Assembly (NCBI GenBank): GCA_937900215.1
Contig: CALCFH010000125.1
Location: forward strand, 1-17,106
Length of the DNA stretch: 17,106 nt
DNA from: an uncultured Cryomorphaceae bacterium
Lineage (GTDB): Bacteria > Bacteroidota > Bacteroidia > Flavobacteriales > Schleiferiaceae
Reading direction: 5' to 3'
The translations under genes and the position numbers were made by a program. Below the pieces are notes generated by a model that ran no database searches, was not told the DNA's origin, and saw nothing but the letters and a program-made list of their open reading frames with translations. How positions within the stretch are numbered: position 1 is the first letter of the stretch; each line of letters starts with the position of its first letter. Shown here one piece after another: positions 6,789 to 14,567 of the stretch.

Positions 6789-7409
6789 TCAATCGATTAT
6801 TACGCGTAACTCTTCTACTTTTAAGCTTCCGTCTAACAACTCAACCGTGTACACGCCTGGAGTTAGATGTTGAAGAGAAAACAAAGCCTTATAGCTCTCT
6901 TTGTTGCGAACAAAAGTTTTAAATATGGCGGCACCACTCTTTCCCCGAACAACGATGCACATCGTATGAATCAGTGGATTTTTAAATTCAACCCTAACAG
7001 AACCCTGTTCTTCTTCAACAATCTCAACAACGGCTTGGGGCAATGAAACTTCAGGCATTGTGATTTCAGCATTTAGAGACTCTAAAACATTTAAAAACAA
7101 TGGCTTTGATTGAAATAAAACACCATCAACATATAGTTCAAAGGTGTATTTATTTTCTGGTAGTAAGCCAAGACTCATTCTCTGAGTGAAGGAGGAGGCT
7201 GAAAACCGCTTTTTCCAAACAATTGCGCCTGATTCTCCTCTCACTTTCAACTGATAGGTATGTTCATAGCGTGATAAAACTTTAAGACTTATAATCGTGT
7301 CTGATTGTATTGTCCATTCAAAATCTAAACCTTGCGAAAATTGAATAGTATCTTCAGCATTGGATTGGAAATAGAACAAAATGAGGAAGGAAAATAATAG
7401 CGTTCTCAT
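6789..7409 (-). CDS. Secreted two-repeat beta-sandwich protein, first gene of the LytS/LytTR operon
   Basis: A 206-residue protein with a signal peptide (residues 1-18, cleavage near SNA|ED) and no lipobox. It holds two related domains, each carrying a VRG(E/K)SGA motif (56-62 and 154-160) followed by a basic strand, an S-rich turn, a 'L..L.P..YT.EL' strand pair (79-92 and 178-191) and a closing hydrophobic strand. The pattern resembles the small beta-sandwich folds of Fn3-like or type IX sorting domains ('L.PGVYTVEL'), but I do not recognise a named family. Its stop at 6789-6791 directly adjoins the kinase GTG, so it is co-transcribed and probably coupled. A periplasmic or surface protein made from the same message as a kinase that lacks a sensor domain is a reasonable candidate accessory sensor; this is inference. 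The region upstream holds the direct repeats at 7475-7526. Confidence 0.72.
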   Translation of the reverse strand: MRTLLFSFLILFYFQSNAEDTIQFSQGLDFEWTIQSDTIISLKVLSRYEHTYQLKVRGESGAIVWKKRFSASSFTQRMSLGLLPENKYTFELYVDGVLFQSKPLFLNVLESLNAEITMPEVSLPQAVVEIVEEEQGSVRVEFKNPLIHTMCIVVRGKSGAAIFKTFVRNKESYKALFSLQHLTPGVYTVELLDGSLKVEELRVIID

Positions 7410-7474
7410 GGCCTTAGTATTTAATGTTGACCAAATCTCGCCTTATACCAATTCAATAAAAAAAGGAATACTGG

Positions 7475-7526
7475 CCAATGGAATCAATCAGAGCTTGAAC
7501 GGAATACATTCTACCTTGAATGGAAT
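7475..7526 (-). promoter_or_regulatory. Three 21-base-spaced direct repeats, candidate LytTR operator
   Basis: On the plus strand the copies are CCAATGGAAT (7475-7484), TGAACGGAAT (7496-7505) and TGAATGGAAT (7517-7526). Read toward the operon this is ATTCC(A/G)TT(C/G)(A/G), repeated at exactly 21-base intervals, two helical turns. Copies 2 and 3 share a further CT upstream (CTTGAA). A fourth GGAAT at 7465 is out of phase (15 bases). The array ends 66 bases upstream of the first gene of the LytS/LytTR operon. This period matches known LytTR-type targets such as those of YpdB and BtsR; the actual bases differ. Confidence 0.5.
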
Positions 7527-7549
7527 TTTAAAAAAAGGGAAAAAAGCTT

Positions 7550-8251
7550 TTATGAAAGATCCATAGGATTTAGAGACAAACCCTCTACCGTTGCAACCAA
7601 ATTAAACCGCACAAACATTTCCTCCGAATACCATTTCACCCTTCTTGTTTTGGTTACTGCTTCTTTGTGCTTTCCTAGTCCGTAGGCTTTCTTGTTTAAA
7701 GAGGCTCGGTCTTTCCAAATAGAAAAAGTAGCCTGTTCAATAAGCGGAAGCTCCCCTATTCCGATGGATTGTACTAAGTCTGGAGACTGTTTCATTGCAC
7801 GATTAACCGAAGGCACTTTAATCCAAAAAGGGATAAGCCAGTTCCATTTAATTCTCGCTCTTGTAAGCACTGCAATAGGAACGCTTAGGTTTTCTGGATG
7901 AAAGTGAACAAAGGGCATTGTTCCGCTCCAATGACCATGACCTGAAGTGGGCTGAAGAATAAAGGTTCTCTGCCTTATTGATTTTTCCTTGAACTCTTGA
8001 AAGACCTCAGATAAATCGAAGGCATTTTGAGCGGCGGATGGATTATCCCAGTTTCCCAAAAAAGCATAGACACCCCAATTTGGATAGGGTTTAAATCCAT
8101 CTCCCGCTCCACTACCCAATAACTTATAAAATGACAGACCCTCAATTTTAGATAAGCTTTCGTGTGCTAGCTTCATCTGACTCAGAGCCCACCAGCGATT
8201 AGAGAATCCTTCAAAATAAAAAAGACTGAGGCTACAAAAAGAGTCTATCAT
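7550..8251 (-). CDS. CrtA-like carotenoid oxygenase (spheroidene monooxygenase family)
   Basis: A 233-residue protein matching the CrtA family along its whole length. Landmarks are NRWWALSQMKLA (18-29), GLSFYKLLGSGAGDGF (38-53), NWGVYAFLGNWD (58-69), HGHWSGTMPF (about 105-114), VPIAVLTRARIKWNWL (about 124-139), SIGIGELPLIEQATFSIWKD (about 163-182) and TRRVKWYSEEMFVRF (about 203-217). CrtA of purple bacteria introduces keto groups into spheroidene. A crtA-related gene of a marine flavobacterium was described as a carotenoid 2-hydroxylase in myxol formation (recalled, not looked up), so in this background hydroxylation at C-2/2' is the likelier chemistry. No other carotenoid gene lies in the window. 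It starts 8 bases after the KAS III gene stop, so the pair is probably one transcript. The stop is followed by an A/T-rich stretch but no clean terminator hairpin. Confidence 0.82.
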   Translation of the reverse strand: MIDSFCSLSLFYFEGFSNRWWALSQMKLAHESLSKIEGLSFYKLLGSGAGDGFKPYPNWGVYAFLGNWDNPSAAQNAFDLSEVFQEFKEKSIRQRTFILQPTSGHGHWSGTMPFVHFHPENLSVPIAVLTRARIKWNWLIPFWIKVPSVNRAMKQSPDLVQSIGIGELPLIEQATFSIWKDRASLNKKAYGLGKHKEAVTKTRRVKWYSEEMFVRFNLVATVEGLSLNPMDLS

Positions 8252-8259
8252 TAATTAAA

Positions 8260-9276
8260 TTACCAATAAAGAAGCGAAGATGCCCAGGTGAATCCACTTC
8301 CAAATGCAGCCAAGCAAATTAGATCTCCCTCCTTTACTTTGCCTTCTTCCCAAGCTTCGCTTAGGGCTATAGGTATAGATGCAGCTGTAGTGTTTCCATA
8401 TTTCATTATGTTGTTAAACAGCTTTTCATCCGGGAGGTTCATTTTGGATTGTATATACTGACTGATCCTCAAATTCGCTTGATGTGGTATGAGAAGGTCA
8501 ATATCTTCTACGGATAATTTATTCGCATCCAAAGCTTCATGAATCACTTCTTGAAAACGAGTAACGGCATGTTTAAAAACAAAATTTCCATTCATATAAG
8601 GGTGATATTCTACTTGATCATCTTCAGTAAAAACCTTGCCTTCCTTAATGATATCATGAACCCAATGCGATGTGTTTGGCTCAATTAGAGCCAATTCACG
8701 TGCGTTTTTGCCCTCAGAATGCAAATGAGTAGACAAGATGCCCTTATGGCCTTCCGGTGCTCTTTGAAGTAAAATAGCGCCTGCTCCATCACCAAAAATT
8801 ACCGAAACACCTCTCCCACGGTTTGTAAAATCCAATCCGCCGCTGTGAAGTTCAGAACCAATAACTAGGATATTTTGATACATCCCAGACTTGATGTACT
8901 GATCTGCAACAGACAATGCATAGATAAAGCCAGAACATTGATTGCGAATATCTAGAGCCCCCACTGTAGATACGCCCAATGCCTCTTGAACTAAAACGCC
9001 CGGCCCAGGAAAATAAAAATCTGGACTAAGAGTAGCAAAAATGATGAAGTCTACTTCATCTGCAGAAACTCCTGCTCTTTCTAAAGCTACTTTCGCTGCC
9101 TTAGTGCCCATTGCCGAAGTGGTATCTACTTTCAAATCGGAAAAGCGACGTTCTTTAATACCCGTTCTTTCTGTAATCCACTCATCTGAAGTGTCCATGA
9201 GTTTAGAAAGTTCATGATTGGTTACTACTCTTGGAGGAACATAATGACCTACACTTGCAATTTTAGACCTATACAT
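8260..9276 (-). CDS. fabH: 3-oxoacyl-ACP synthase III (FabH-type KAS III)
   Basis: A 338-residue thiolase-fold enzyme with the complete KAS III catalytic triad: Cys114 in IRNQCSGFIYAL, His265 in LLIPHQANLRI and Asn295 in KYGNTTAAS. The N-terminus (SVGHYVPPRVVTNHEL, then DTSDEWITERTGIKERR) and the closing AAFGSGFTWASSLLYW are typical. FabH condenses acetyl- or branched acyl-CoA with malonyl-ACP to start fatty-acid synthesis. In Bacteroidota several paralogues exist, some in pigment or other specialised lipid pathways, so housekeeping fabH versus a paralogue cannot be settled here; the partner gene being a carotenoid oxygenase, rather than plsX or rpmF, leans toward a paralogue. The ATG at 9276 follows the NtrC-like gene by 73 bases, in which I see no clear promoter. 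CrtA-like follows 8 bases after the stop. Confidence 0.87.
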   Translation of the reverse strand: MYRSKIASVGHYVPPRVVTNHELSKLMDTSDEWITERTGIKERRFSDLKVDTTSAMGTKAAKVALERAGVSADEVDFIIFATLSPDFYFPGPGVLVQEALGVSTVGALDIRNQCSGFIYALSVADQYIKSGMYQNILVIGSELHSGGLDFTNRGRGVSVIFGDGAGAILLQRAPEGHKGILSTHLHSEGKNARELALIEPNTSHWVHDIIKEGKVFTEDDQVEYHPYMNGNFVFKHAVTRFQEVIHEALDANKLSVEDIDLLIPHQANLRISQYIQSKMNLPDEKLFNNIMKYGNTTAASIPIALSEAWEEGKVKEGDLICLAAFGSGFTWASSLLYW

Positions 9277-9349
9277 AATACTATTTAAGAAAGTTGAAAT
9301 ATACTTCGGAAAGTAGGTAAAATTTAGTGCTAGTGCCGAATTTGCACAA

Positions 9350-10510
9350 TCAAGCGAAGCGCCTTACATCTTCAGCACTAATTACTTCTCCACCTAAAAT
9401 CAGTAAGCGTTCAACCAAATTTCTCAATTGCCTGATATTCCCGCTATAGTTTAAGGCTTGCAATGCTAGAATGGCCTCCGATGCAAATGCTCTTGGCACT
9501 ATGCCCTCTTGCTCAGAGAGCAACTTTACAAAATGGCTTACCAACTCAGGAATATCTTCCTTTCTTTCATTTAGGCTAGGCACTTTGATATTAATGACAC
9601 TCAACCGATGAAATAAATCTTCTCTAAATCTGCCTTCGTTAATTTCTAGATCTAAATTCTTATTGGTAGCAGCCAAAATGCGAACATCTACTGAAATGCT
9701 CTTTTCACTTCCTACCGGTGTAATTCTACCTTCCTGCAGAGCTCTCAATACCTTTGCTTGTGCATTCAAAGGCATATCTCCGATTTCATCTAAGAATAGC
9801 GTTCCTCCGTGGGCATTTTCAAATTTTCCTTTTCGATCTTTTACTGCTGAAGTAAAAGCCCCTTTTACATGCCCAAATAGCTCACTTTCTATTAGTTCAG
9901 AGGGAATGGCAGCACAATTTACTTCAATAAATGCATTTTTTGCCCTAGAACTTTGCTCATGAATACCGTGCGCTACGAGTTCTTTACCTGTTCCATTGGG
10001 ACCTGTAATGAGCACTCTTGTATCGGTGAGCGCAATTTTCTCCAATATAGTCTGTATGTCTGCCAAGGCAGTCGAGGAACCGATCATTTCGTATTTCTTC
10101 GACACCTTCTTCTTCAATTGATTTACCTGTGCAACCAGCTGATTTCGATCGAGCGCATTGCGAACAGTTTGAATAAATCTATTTAGATCTGGGGGTTTAC
10201 TGATGAAATCATAGGCTCCTTTGCGCATGCATTCTACCGCGGTATCTAAATCTGCATGACCCGAAATCATTACAATAGCCGAATCAGGATGATGTTCTCT
10301 TGCAAAATTCAATACTTCAATTCCATCTGCCTTCGGCATTTTGATATCGCAGAGAACCAAATCGAAGTTTTTCGCAAGTTTTTCAATGGCCTCTACTCCA
10401 TCTTTTGCTTCATCAATACTCCAATTGGCATTCTCTTCACTCAGAATATTTCTAAGCACTCTGCGAATGGAATCTTCATCCTCAACTATTAAAATTTTAG
10501 GCATATCCAT
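9350..10510 (-). CDS. NtrC-like response regulator (receiver + sigma-54 AAA+), no DNA-binding domain
   Basis: A 386-residue protein. The receiver (residues 4-120) has D12, phospho-acceptor D55 in LVLCDIKMPKADG and K105. The AAA+ domain (about 141-370) has Walker A GPNGTGKE (170-177), Walker B GGTLFLDEIG with D241/E242, and the arginine-finger region GRFREDLFHRL (293-303). The sigma-54 contact loop reads GAFTSA (217-222) instead of GAFTGA. The chain stops at EVISAEDVRRFA, immediately after the AAA+ lid, so the Fis-type helix-turn-helix of a standard 440-470-residue member is absent. The 73 bases downstream cannot encode it in any frame, so this is not a simple frameshift. Similar short proteins occur in Bacteroidota as I recall. 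It may act from solution or through a partner. It overlaps the end of the phosphatase gene; the start is ATG 10510 or 10504. No kinase is adjacent. Confidence 0.88.
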   Translation of the reverse strand: MDMPKILIVEDEDSIRRVLRNILSEENANWSIDEAKDGVEAIEKLAKNFDLVLCDIKMPKADGIEVLNFAREHHPDSAIVMISGHADLDTAVECMRKGAYDFISKPPDLNRFIQTVRNALDRNQLVAQVNQLKKKVSKKYEMIGSSTALADIQTILEKIALTDTRVLITGPNGTGKELVAHGIHEQSSRAKNAFIEVNCAAIPSELIESELFGHVKGAFTSAVKDRKGKFENAHGGTLFLDEIGDMPLNAQAKVLRALQEGRITPVGSEKSISVDVRILAATNKNLDLEINEGRFREDLFHRLSVINIKVPSLNERKEDIPELVSHFVKLLSEQEGIVPRAFASEAILALQALNYSGNIRQLRNLVERLLILGGEVISAEDVRRFA

Positions 10511-11423
10511 TTACTTTATAATTAAAATAGACGCCTTCTTTTAGGGCGTATTTAGAAAGCCACATACTTTGAATTCCAGCTGCTTTCAGCGTATATCCTA
10601 TTAAGAGTACCGATAAGACAATCATATCGGCACGCATTGTTATCATTCCTGGAATAGCTAATCTTTGATCAAAATTCGACTCCAGAATTAGCTTTTCAGC
10701 CCACTTATAAACTCCCAAATCAAAGAGATAGCTGGGTTCTGTAAGATCGGTACTTTCTTCCCCCATGCGAATTCTACAAATGTCTGCCAAAGTATCAAAG
10801 GAACCCGAAGATCCGATTAGCATACTCGGCTTATATTCTTGGATTTTCTGTCTTAATTCTGGCAATTGACTTTCAAAATAAGTCAAAAGTTCAACTATTT
10901 CTTCTTTTCGGATGGGATCGGATGGTTTAAACTTCTCCAATAACCGACTAACTCCAAGAGGATAGCTTTTCATCCATTTGGTCTCCTTGCCTTCTGCCAG
11001 AATAAACTCTGTACTTCCTCCGCCTATATCTATCACTAAGTAACAATGATTGGGGAGAGTGATGGCGTTTTGAACCCCAAGCAAAATGAGTTCAGCTTCT
11101 CTCAATCCATCTATAACATCAATCTTAACAGCGGTTTTATGAAAAACCATTTCGCAAAAATCAGCCCCGTTCTTGGCGTCACGAATGGCGGAGGTTGCGG
11201 TGGCGAAAACTTGATCTACCTCGTATTTTCTGCAAACACCAACCAGCTCTTCCATAGCGGCTAGGCCTCTACCAAAAGCCAATTCAGCAATTCTATTTTC
11301 ATTGATTCCGCCCTCACCTAATTTTACAGCTAACTTGCTGTTGTGTACCACTTGATCATTCGACAAATCGCGAATGAGAAGGTTGAAGGTATTTGTACCT
11401 AGATCTATTATGGCTACTTTCAA
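10497..11423 (-). CDS. Ppx/GppA family phosphatase (exopolyphosphatase / pppGpp hydrolase)
   Basis: A 308-residue protein of the ASKHA actin-like fold. The phosphate-1 loop is IIDLGTNTFNLLI (5-17), a second nucleotide or polyphosphate-binding motif is VIDIGGGSTEFIL (about 129-141), and FATATSAIRDAKNG lies between (about 73-86), as in Ppx/GppA. The length fits the two-domain form; the C-terminal HD domain of E. coli Ppx is missing, as is usual outside proteobacteria. Such enzymes hydrolyse polyphosphate and/or pppGpp, linking the gene to starvation and stress responses. It begins 14 bases after the MscS-type channel stop and overlaps the NtrC-like gene by 14 bases (or 8 with the shorter start), so it belongs to the same transcript. 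Specificity for polyphosphate versus pppGpp cannot be read from the sequence. Confidence 0.9.
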   Translation of the reverse strand: MKVAIIDLGTNTFNLLIRDLSNDQVVHNSKLAVKLGEGGINENRIAELAFGRGLAAMEELVGVCRKYEVDQVFATATSAIRDAKNGADFCEMVFHKTAVKIDVIDGLREAELILLGVQNAITLPNHCYLVIDIGGGSTEFILAEGKETKWMKSYPLGVSRLLEKFKPSDPIRKEEIVELLTYFESQLPELRQKIQEYKPSMLIGSSGSFDTLADICRIRMGEESTDLTEPSYLFDLGVYKWAEKLILESNFDQRLAIPGMITMRADMIVLSVLLIGYTLKAAGIQSMWLSKYALKEGVYFNYKVNGYA

Positions 11424-11437
11424 ACTAAGGTAGATTT

Positions 11438-12295
11438 TTAAACAGGACTTGTTCCACTCTTCAACACCTCAGGATTGCGAAGCCATAAGTCTCTTTGAGG
11501 GAAAGGAATCTGAATGTTGTTTTCTCTAAACTTCTGATCAATGCCGTAGCGCAGTTGGCTTTTCACGTATTCAATTCTAAATAACTCAAAGCTGTAAAAG
11601 AATAGCGTAAAATCAAGCGAGCTAGATCCGAAATCTTTAAACTGCACGGTAGGTGCCTGATCTTTTTGCACCAATTCATTAGTCATGGCTACTTCCAGCA
11701 GGAGCTTTTCTACCAATCGAGTATCGCTACCGTATGCAACTCCTACGCTTACCCCAAAACGGGTAGATTTTTTATTCTGACTCCAATTGATTACCCTGTC
11801 GCTAATCAATTGCTGATTGGGGATAATCATTACGATATCATCTCGAGTAGTAACGGTAGTTGTTCGAAGGGAGATCTCTTTAACCTGCCCAACTGTACCC
11901 GCAATTTCCACTACATCGCCTGCAGAAACCGTTCTTTCGGTTAAAATAATAAATCCAGCTACAAGCGCTTTAAAGAAATCTTGCAGACCCAGTCCCAATC
12001 CAACCAAGAGAGCCGTAGAACCCGCTAAAAAAACCGTAATCTTCACCCCAACCGACTCAAGTCCAATGGCAAGTGTAATTACGTATGTGAGGTACACTAT
12101 CATTTGATAGATAGCATATTCTCTTCCTTTATCTAAACGTTCCTTAAGCCTTTGTCTTTCTAGATACTTCTTAACTAAAAACAGAAAGAATCTAGCGAAA
12201 AGAAGGAGCAGTGCCAGTAGTATAAGTTCATATGCATTGAGATGGTATTTCCCAAGATTGAAAAAATTATACTCTAGAAGCTCCTTAACCTCCAT
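11438..12295 (-). CDS. MscS-type mechanosensitive channel
   Basis: A 285-residue inner-membrane protein. There are three hydrophobic segments (about 21-41, 62-82 and 86-118). The last is the pore-lining TM3 type, with small residues at regular spacing (AGSTALLVGLGLGLQDFFKALVAGF), followed by the MscS beta-domain (GDVVEIAGTVGQVKEISLRTT, then IIPNQQLI, 126-163) and the alpha/beta C-terminal vestibule ending near IPFPQRDLWL. Members open under membrane tension and release solutes on hypo-osmotic shock. Three TM segments and the short length match the minimal MscS form rather than the large MscK-like form. Its start overlaps the end of the ABC permease by 11 bases, so it is cotranslated with that exporter, and ppx follows 14 bases after its stop. 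Confidence 0.9.
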   Translation of the reverse strand: MEVKELLEYNFFNLGKYHLNAYELILLALLLLFARFFLFLVKKYLERQRLKERLDKGREYAIYQMIVYLTYVITLAIGLESVGVKITVFLAGSTALLVGLGLGLQDFFKALVAGFIILTERTVSAGDVVEIAGTVGQVKEISLRTTTVTTRDDIVMIIPNQQLISDRVINWSQNKKSTRFGVSVGVAYGSDTRLVEKLLLEVAMTNELVQKDQAPTVQFKDFGSSSLDFTLFFYSFELFRIEYVKSQLRYGIDQKFRENNIQIPFPQRDLWLRNPEVLKSGTSPV

Positions 12296-13622
12296 ACTTC
12301 ATCCATTTCCAAAGCTCTCCCCAGGTAATTTTCTTTCCATACATGAGAATACCTACGCGATAAATGCGGCTTGCCACCCAAGTGGTACCTATGAATCCTA
12401 AAATCAAAAGAAGCATTGAAAGACCCAATTGCCAATATGGCACACCAAACGGAATGCGTGTAACCATTACAATGGGAGAGGTGAAAGGAATCATACTAAA
12501 CCAAAAACCCAGTGGGCCATTCGGATCTTCAGCCACTTTCATTGCGATTACAATAGACAAAATAATGGGGATGGTAACCGGGAATAAAAACTGCTGAGCA
12601 TCAGCCTGATTCTCAACAGCAGATCCTATTGCAGCAAACATGGCAGCATACAAGAAAAAGCCTGCGAGAAAATAAAAGATAAAGCTGCCAATCAAAAGAG
12701 GCACATTCAAGGTATCCAAGAAGGTCATTACGGAACCTATTCCGTCATTCTGGAGCTGTTCTATGCTTTCTGCCCCACCAGCGGCAGACTGCTCTGCCAT
12801 TGTTTGAATGGCTTCCATCTTATCTGCCAAGAATATCCCAGTAAAAGCGGTATATATGATAAACGATAAGGCTATCCAAATGAGAAATTGAGTTAATCCT
12901 ACCAATCCGGATCCAAGGATCTTGCCCATCATAAGTTGGAATGGGCGAACGGATGAAACAATAACTTCTACCACACGGTTGCTCTTTTCCTCCATCACTC
13001 CATTCATAACCTGAGAGCCGAAGATGAAAATGAAGAAATACATAAAAAAGGCGAAGATGAATCCAATAACCATTTTGCCTTCCACAATAGATTCTTCTTC
13101 TACGCCTGACTCTTCTATATTGATGGATTTCACCTTCACATGCGTGCGAACTTGCGCAATCACCTCTGGGTCTACTCCCTGATTTCTGAGTTTTAAATCC
13201 TCAATCTTTGAGCGGATAATATCTTCAACAAAGCTTTTAACTCCTAGACTAACCTCCTCTTTACCATAAATGACAATGTTCTTGGAAATAAAATCAGGAT
13301 CCCATCCGCTGCCCGTTGGTATATAAACGAGAGCATAATCTTCTGTGAGCATAAACTGCTCTTTGGCTTCGTCGATGGTATAGTTGGCAGGAGGACCGAG
13401 GTATTTTAAGCTTATTCTATCGGTGCCTTTATCCATGTCCAAGATATCTGCCTGATCAAGTACCATAAGGGTTCTATCGGGTTCTGGCATTGAAGCGAAA
13501 TAGGCTGGAAGAATTCCTATAGCCGAGAGAAGAATGGGACCAACAATGGTCATTATTAAAAAGCTGCGCTTTTTAACACGACTTAAATACTCTCTCTGAA
13601 TTATTAATAGTATTCTATTCAT
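12285..13622 (-). CDS. ABC-2 type transporter permease (NatB-like)
   Basis: A 445-residue integral membrane protein of the ABC2_membrane_3 type. It begins MNRILLIIQREYLSRVKKRSF, the cytoplasmic 'elbow' motif of the family, followed by TM1 (about 22-43). A large extracytoplasmic domain of about 130 residues comes next (45-175). Then there are five further hydrophobic segments, including FIFAFFMYFFIFIFGSQVM and the conserved cytoplasmic stretch VMEEKSNRVVEVIVSSVRP. NatAB-type systems export sodium or other small substrates; many relatives are uncharacterised, and the substrate here is unknown. The start overlaps its ATPase gene by 8 bases (13615-13622), and its stop overlaps the MscS gene by 11 bases. 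Confidence 0.9.
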   Translation of the reverse strand: MNRILLIIQREYLSRVKKRSFLIMTIVGPILLSAIGILPAYFASMPEPDRTLMVLDQADILDMDKGTDRISLKYLGPPANYTIDEAKEQFMLTEDYALVYIPTGSGWDPDFISKNIVIYGKEEVSLGVKSFVEDIIRSKIEDLKLRNQGVDPEVIAQVRTHVKVKSINIEESGVEEESIVEGKMVIGFIFAFFMYFFIFIFGSQVMNGVMEEKSNRVVEVIVSSVRPFQLMMGKILGSGLVGLTQFLIWIALSFIIYTAFTGIFLADKMEAIQTMAEQSAAGGAESIEQLQNDGIGSVMTFLDTLNVPLLIGSFIFYFLAGFFLYAAMFAAIGSAVENQADAQQFLFPVTIPIILSIVIAMKVAEDPNGPLGFWFSMIPFTSPIVMVTRIPFGVPYWQLGLSMLLLILGFIGTTWVASRIYRVGILMYGKKITWGELWKWMKYGG

Positions 13623-14529
13623 GGCTTTCCTTTACGGTCTGAATGAAAATTTCATTTACGCTTGGAATTACTTCACTTAGAAGTTGTACAGTTCCCATTT
13701 GCATACCTGCCTGCAAAAGTGGCGTGGTATTAGCACTCTCTAAGCGAACAACCTTGGTGAGAATGTTCCCTTCGTTTTTCTCTTCTAGCAATAAAGCTCC
13801 AGCTGGAAGAATAAATTGTTCTTCTGACTGATCGCTCCTAATTTCTAATTTGAATGTGTTGTCTCTGAAACGCTCTCTTATTTCGCTTAGAGAGCCATTT
13901 AGAACAAATTTAGATCGACTAATCAGCGCGATATAATCACACATTTGCTCTACACTTTCCATTCTGTGTGTGGAGAAAATTACAGTTGTTCCTTTTCTAT
14001 TTAGCTCAAGAATTTCATTTTTGATTAATTCAGCATTGATAGGATCAAAACCTGAAAATGGTTCATCAAAGATCAGTAGTTCAGGATTGTGCAGAACCGT
14101 TGTAATAAACTGCACTTTCTGAGCCATTCCCTTAGAAAGTTCTTCTACTTTTTTCTTCCACCAATCTTGAATTTCGAATCGTTCAAACCAATCTTTCAAC
14201 GCTGCTTTTGCCTGCTTAGAATCCAAGCCCTTTAAACGAGCTAAGTACATACTTTGCTCTCCTACCTCCATCTTCTTGTACAAGCCCCGTTCTTCAGGCA
14301 AATAGCCAATTCGGCTAACGTCAGATGATTTAATTGGCTTGCCATCTAGCAAAATTCTGCCTTCGTCTGGACCTGTAATTTGATTCATTATTCGAATCAG
14401 TGAGGTCTTGCCTGCGCCATTGGGTCCGAGCAAACCGAAAATACTGCCGGAGGGGATTTCTGCACTTACCCCATCCAAGGCAACATAATTTCCATATTTC
14501 TTGGTAACCGAATCTACGTTAATCTGCAT
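13615..14529 (-). CDS. ABC transporter ATP-binding protein (NatA-like)
   Basis: A 304-residue ATPase. Walker A is GPNGAGKT (35-42), the signature is LSKGMAQ (131-137, with M where GGQ/GEQ is usual), Walker B is LLIFDEP (151-157) and the switch histidine is in STHRM (H188). The C-terminal 80 residues form the DUF4162-like extension common in NatA/CcmA-type exporter ATPases. It energises the permease encoded immediately downstream, with which it overlaps by 8 bases. The 38-base gap to dnaJ upstream shows no terminator, so read-through from the grpE-dnaJ promoter is possible. Confidence 0.92.
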   Translation of the reverse strand: MQINVDSVTKKYGNYVALDGVSAEIPSGSIFGLLGPNGAGKTSLIRIMNQITGPDEGRILLDGKPIKSSDVSRIGYLPEERGLYKKMEVGEQSMYLARLKGLDSKQAKAALKDWFERFEIQDWWKKKVEELSKGMAQKVQFITTVLHNPELLIFDEPFSGFDPINAELIKNEILELNRKGTTVIFSTHRMESVEQMCDYIALISRSKFVLNGSLSEIRERFRDNTFKLEIRSDQSEEQFILPAGALLLEEKNEGNILTKVVRLESANTTPLLQAGMQMGTVQLLSEVIPSVNEIFIQTVKESHE

Positions 14530-14567
14530 AGTAGTATTTGAAAACTTATGATCCGAAATTATAACTT

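Noticed and set aside
7432..7439. GAGATTTG (minus strand) as a -7 box for the signalling operon.
   Set aside because: It misses the leading T of TAnnTTTG, and the nearest TTG elements are 9-14 bases away instead of about 19-21, so I did not call a promoter.
7531..7552. AAAAGCTTTT palindrome and T-rich stretch after the CrtA-like gene as a terminator.
   Set aside because: The palindrome has no loop and pairs only A/T outside the central GC, so a stable hairpin is unlikely.
7381..7566. Small plus-strand open frame with NGIxxxL heptad repeats (NGINQSL, NGIHSTL).
   Set aside because: The heptads are the translation of the 21-base direct repeats. The frame begins inside and antisense to the start of the secreted-protein gene and ends with low-complexity lysines. 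A regulatory array explains it better than a peptide gene.
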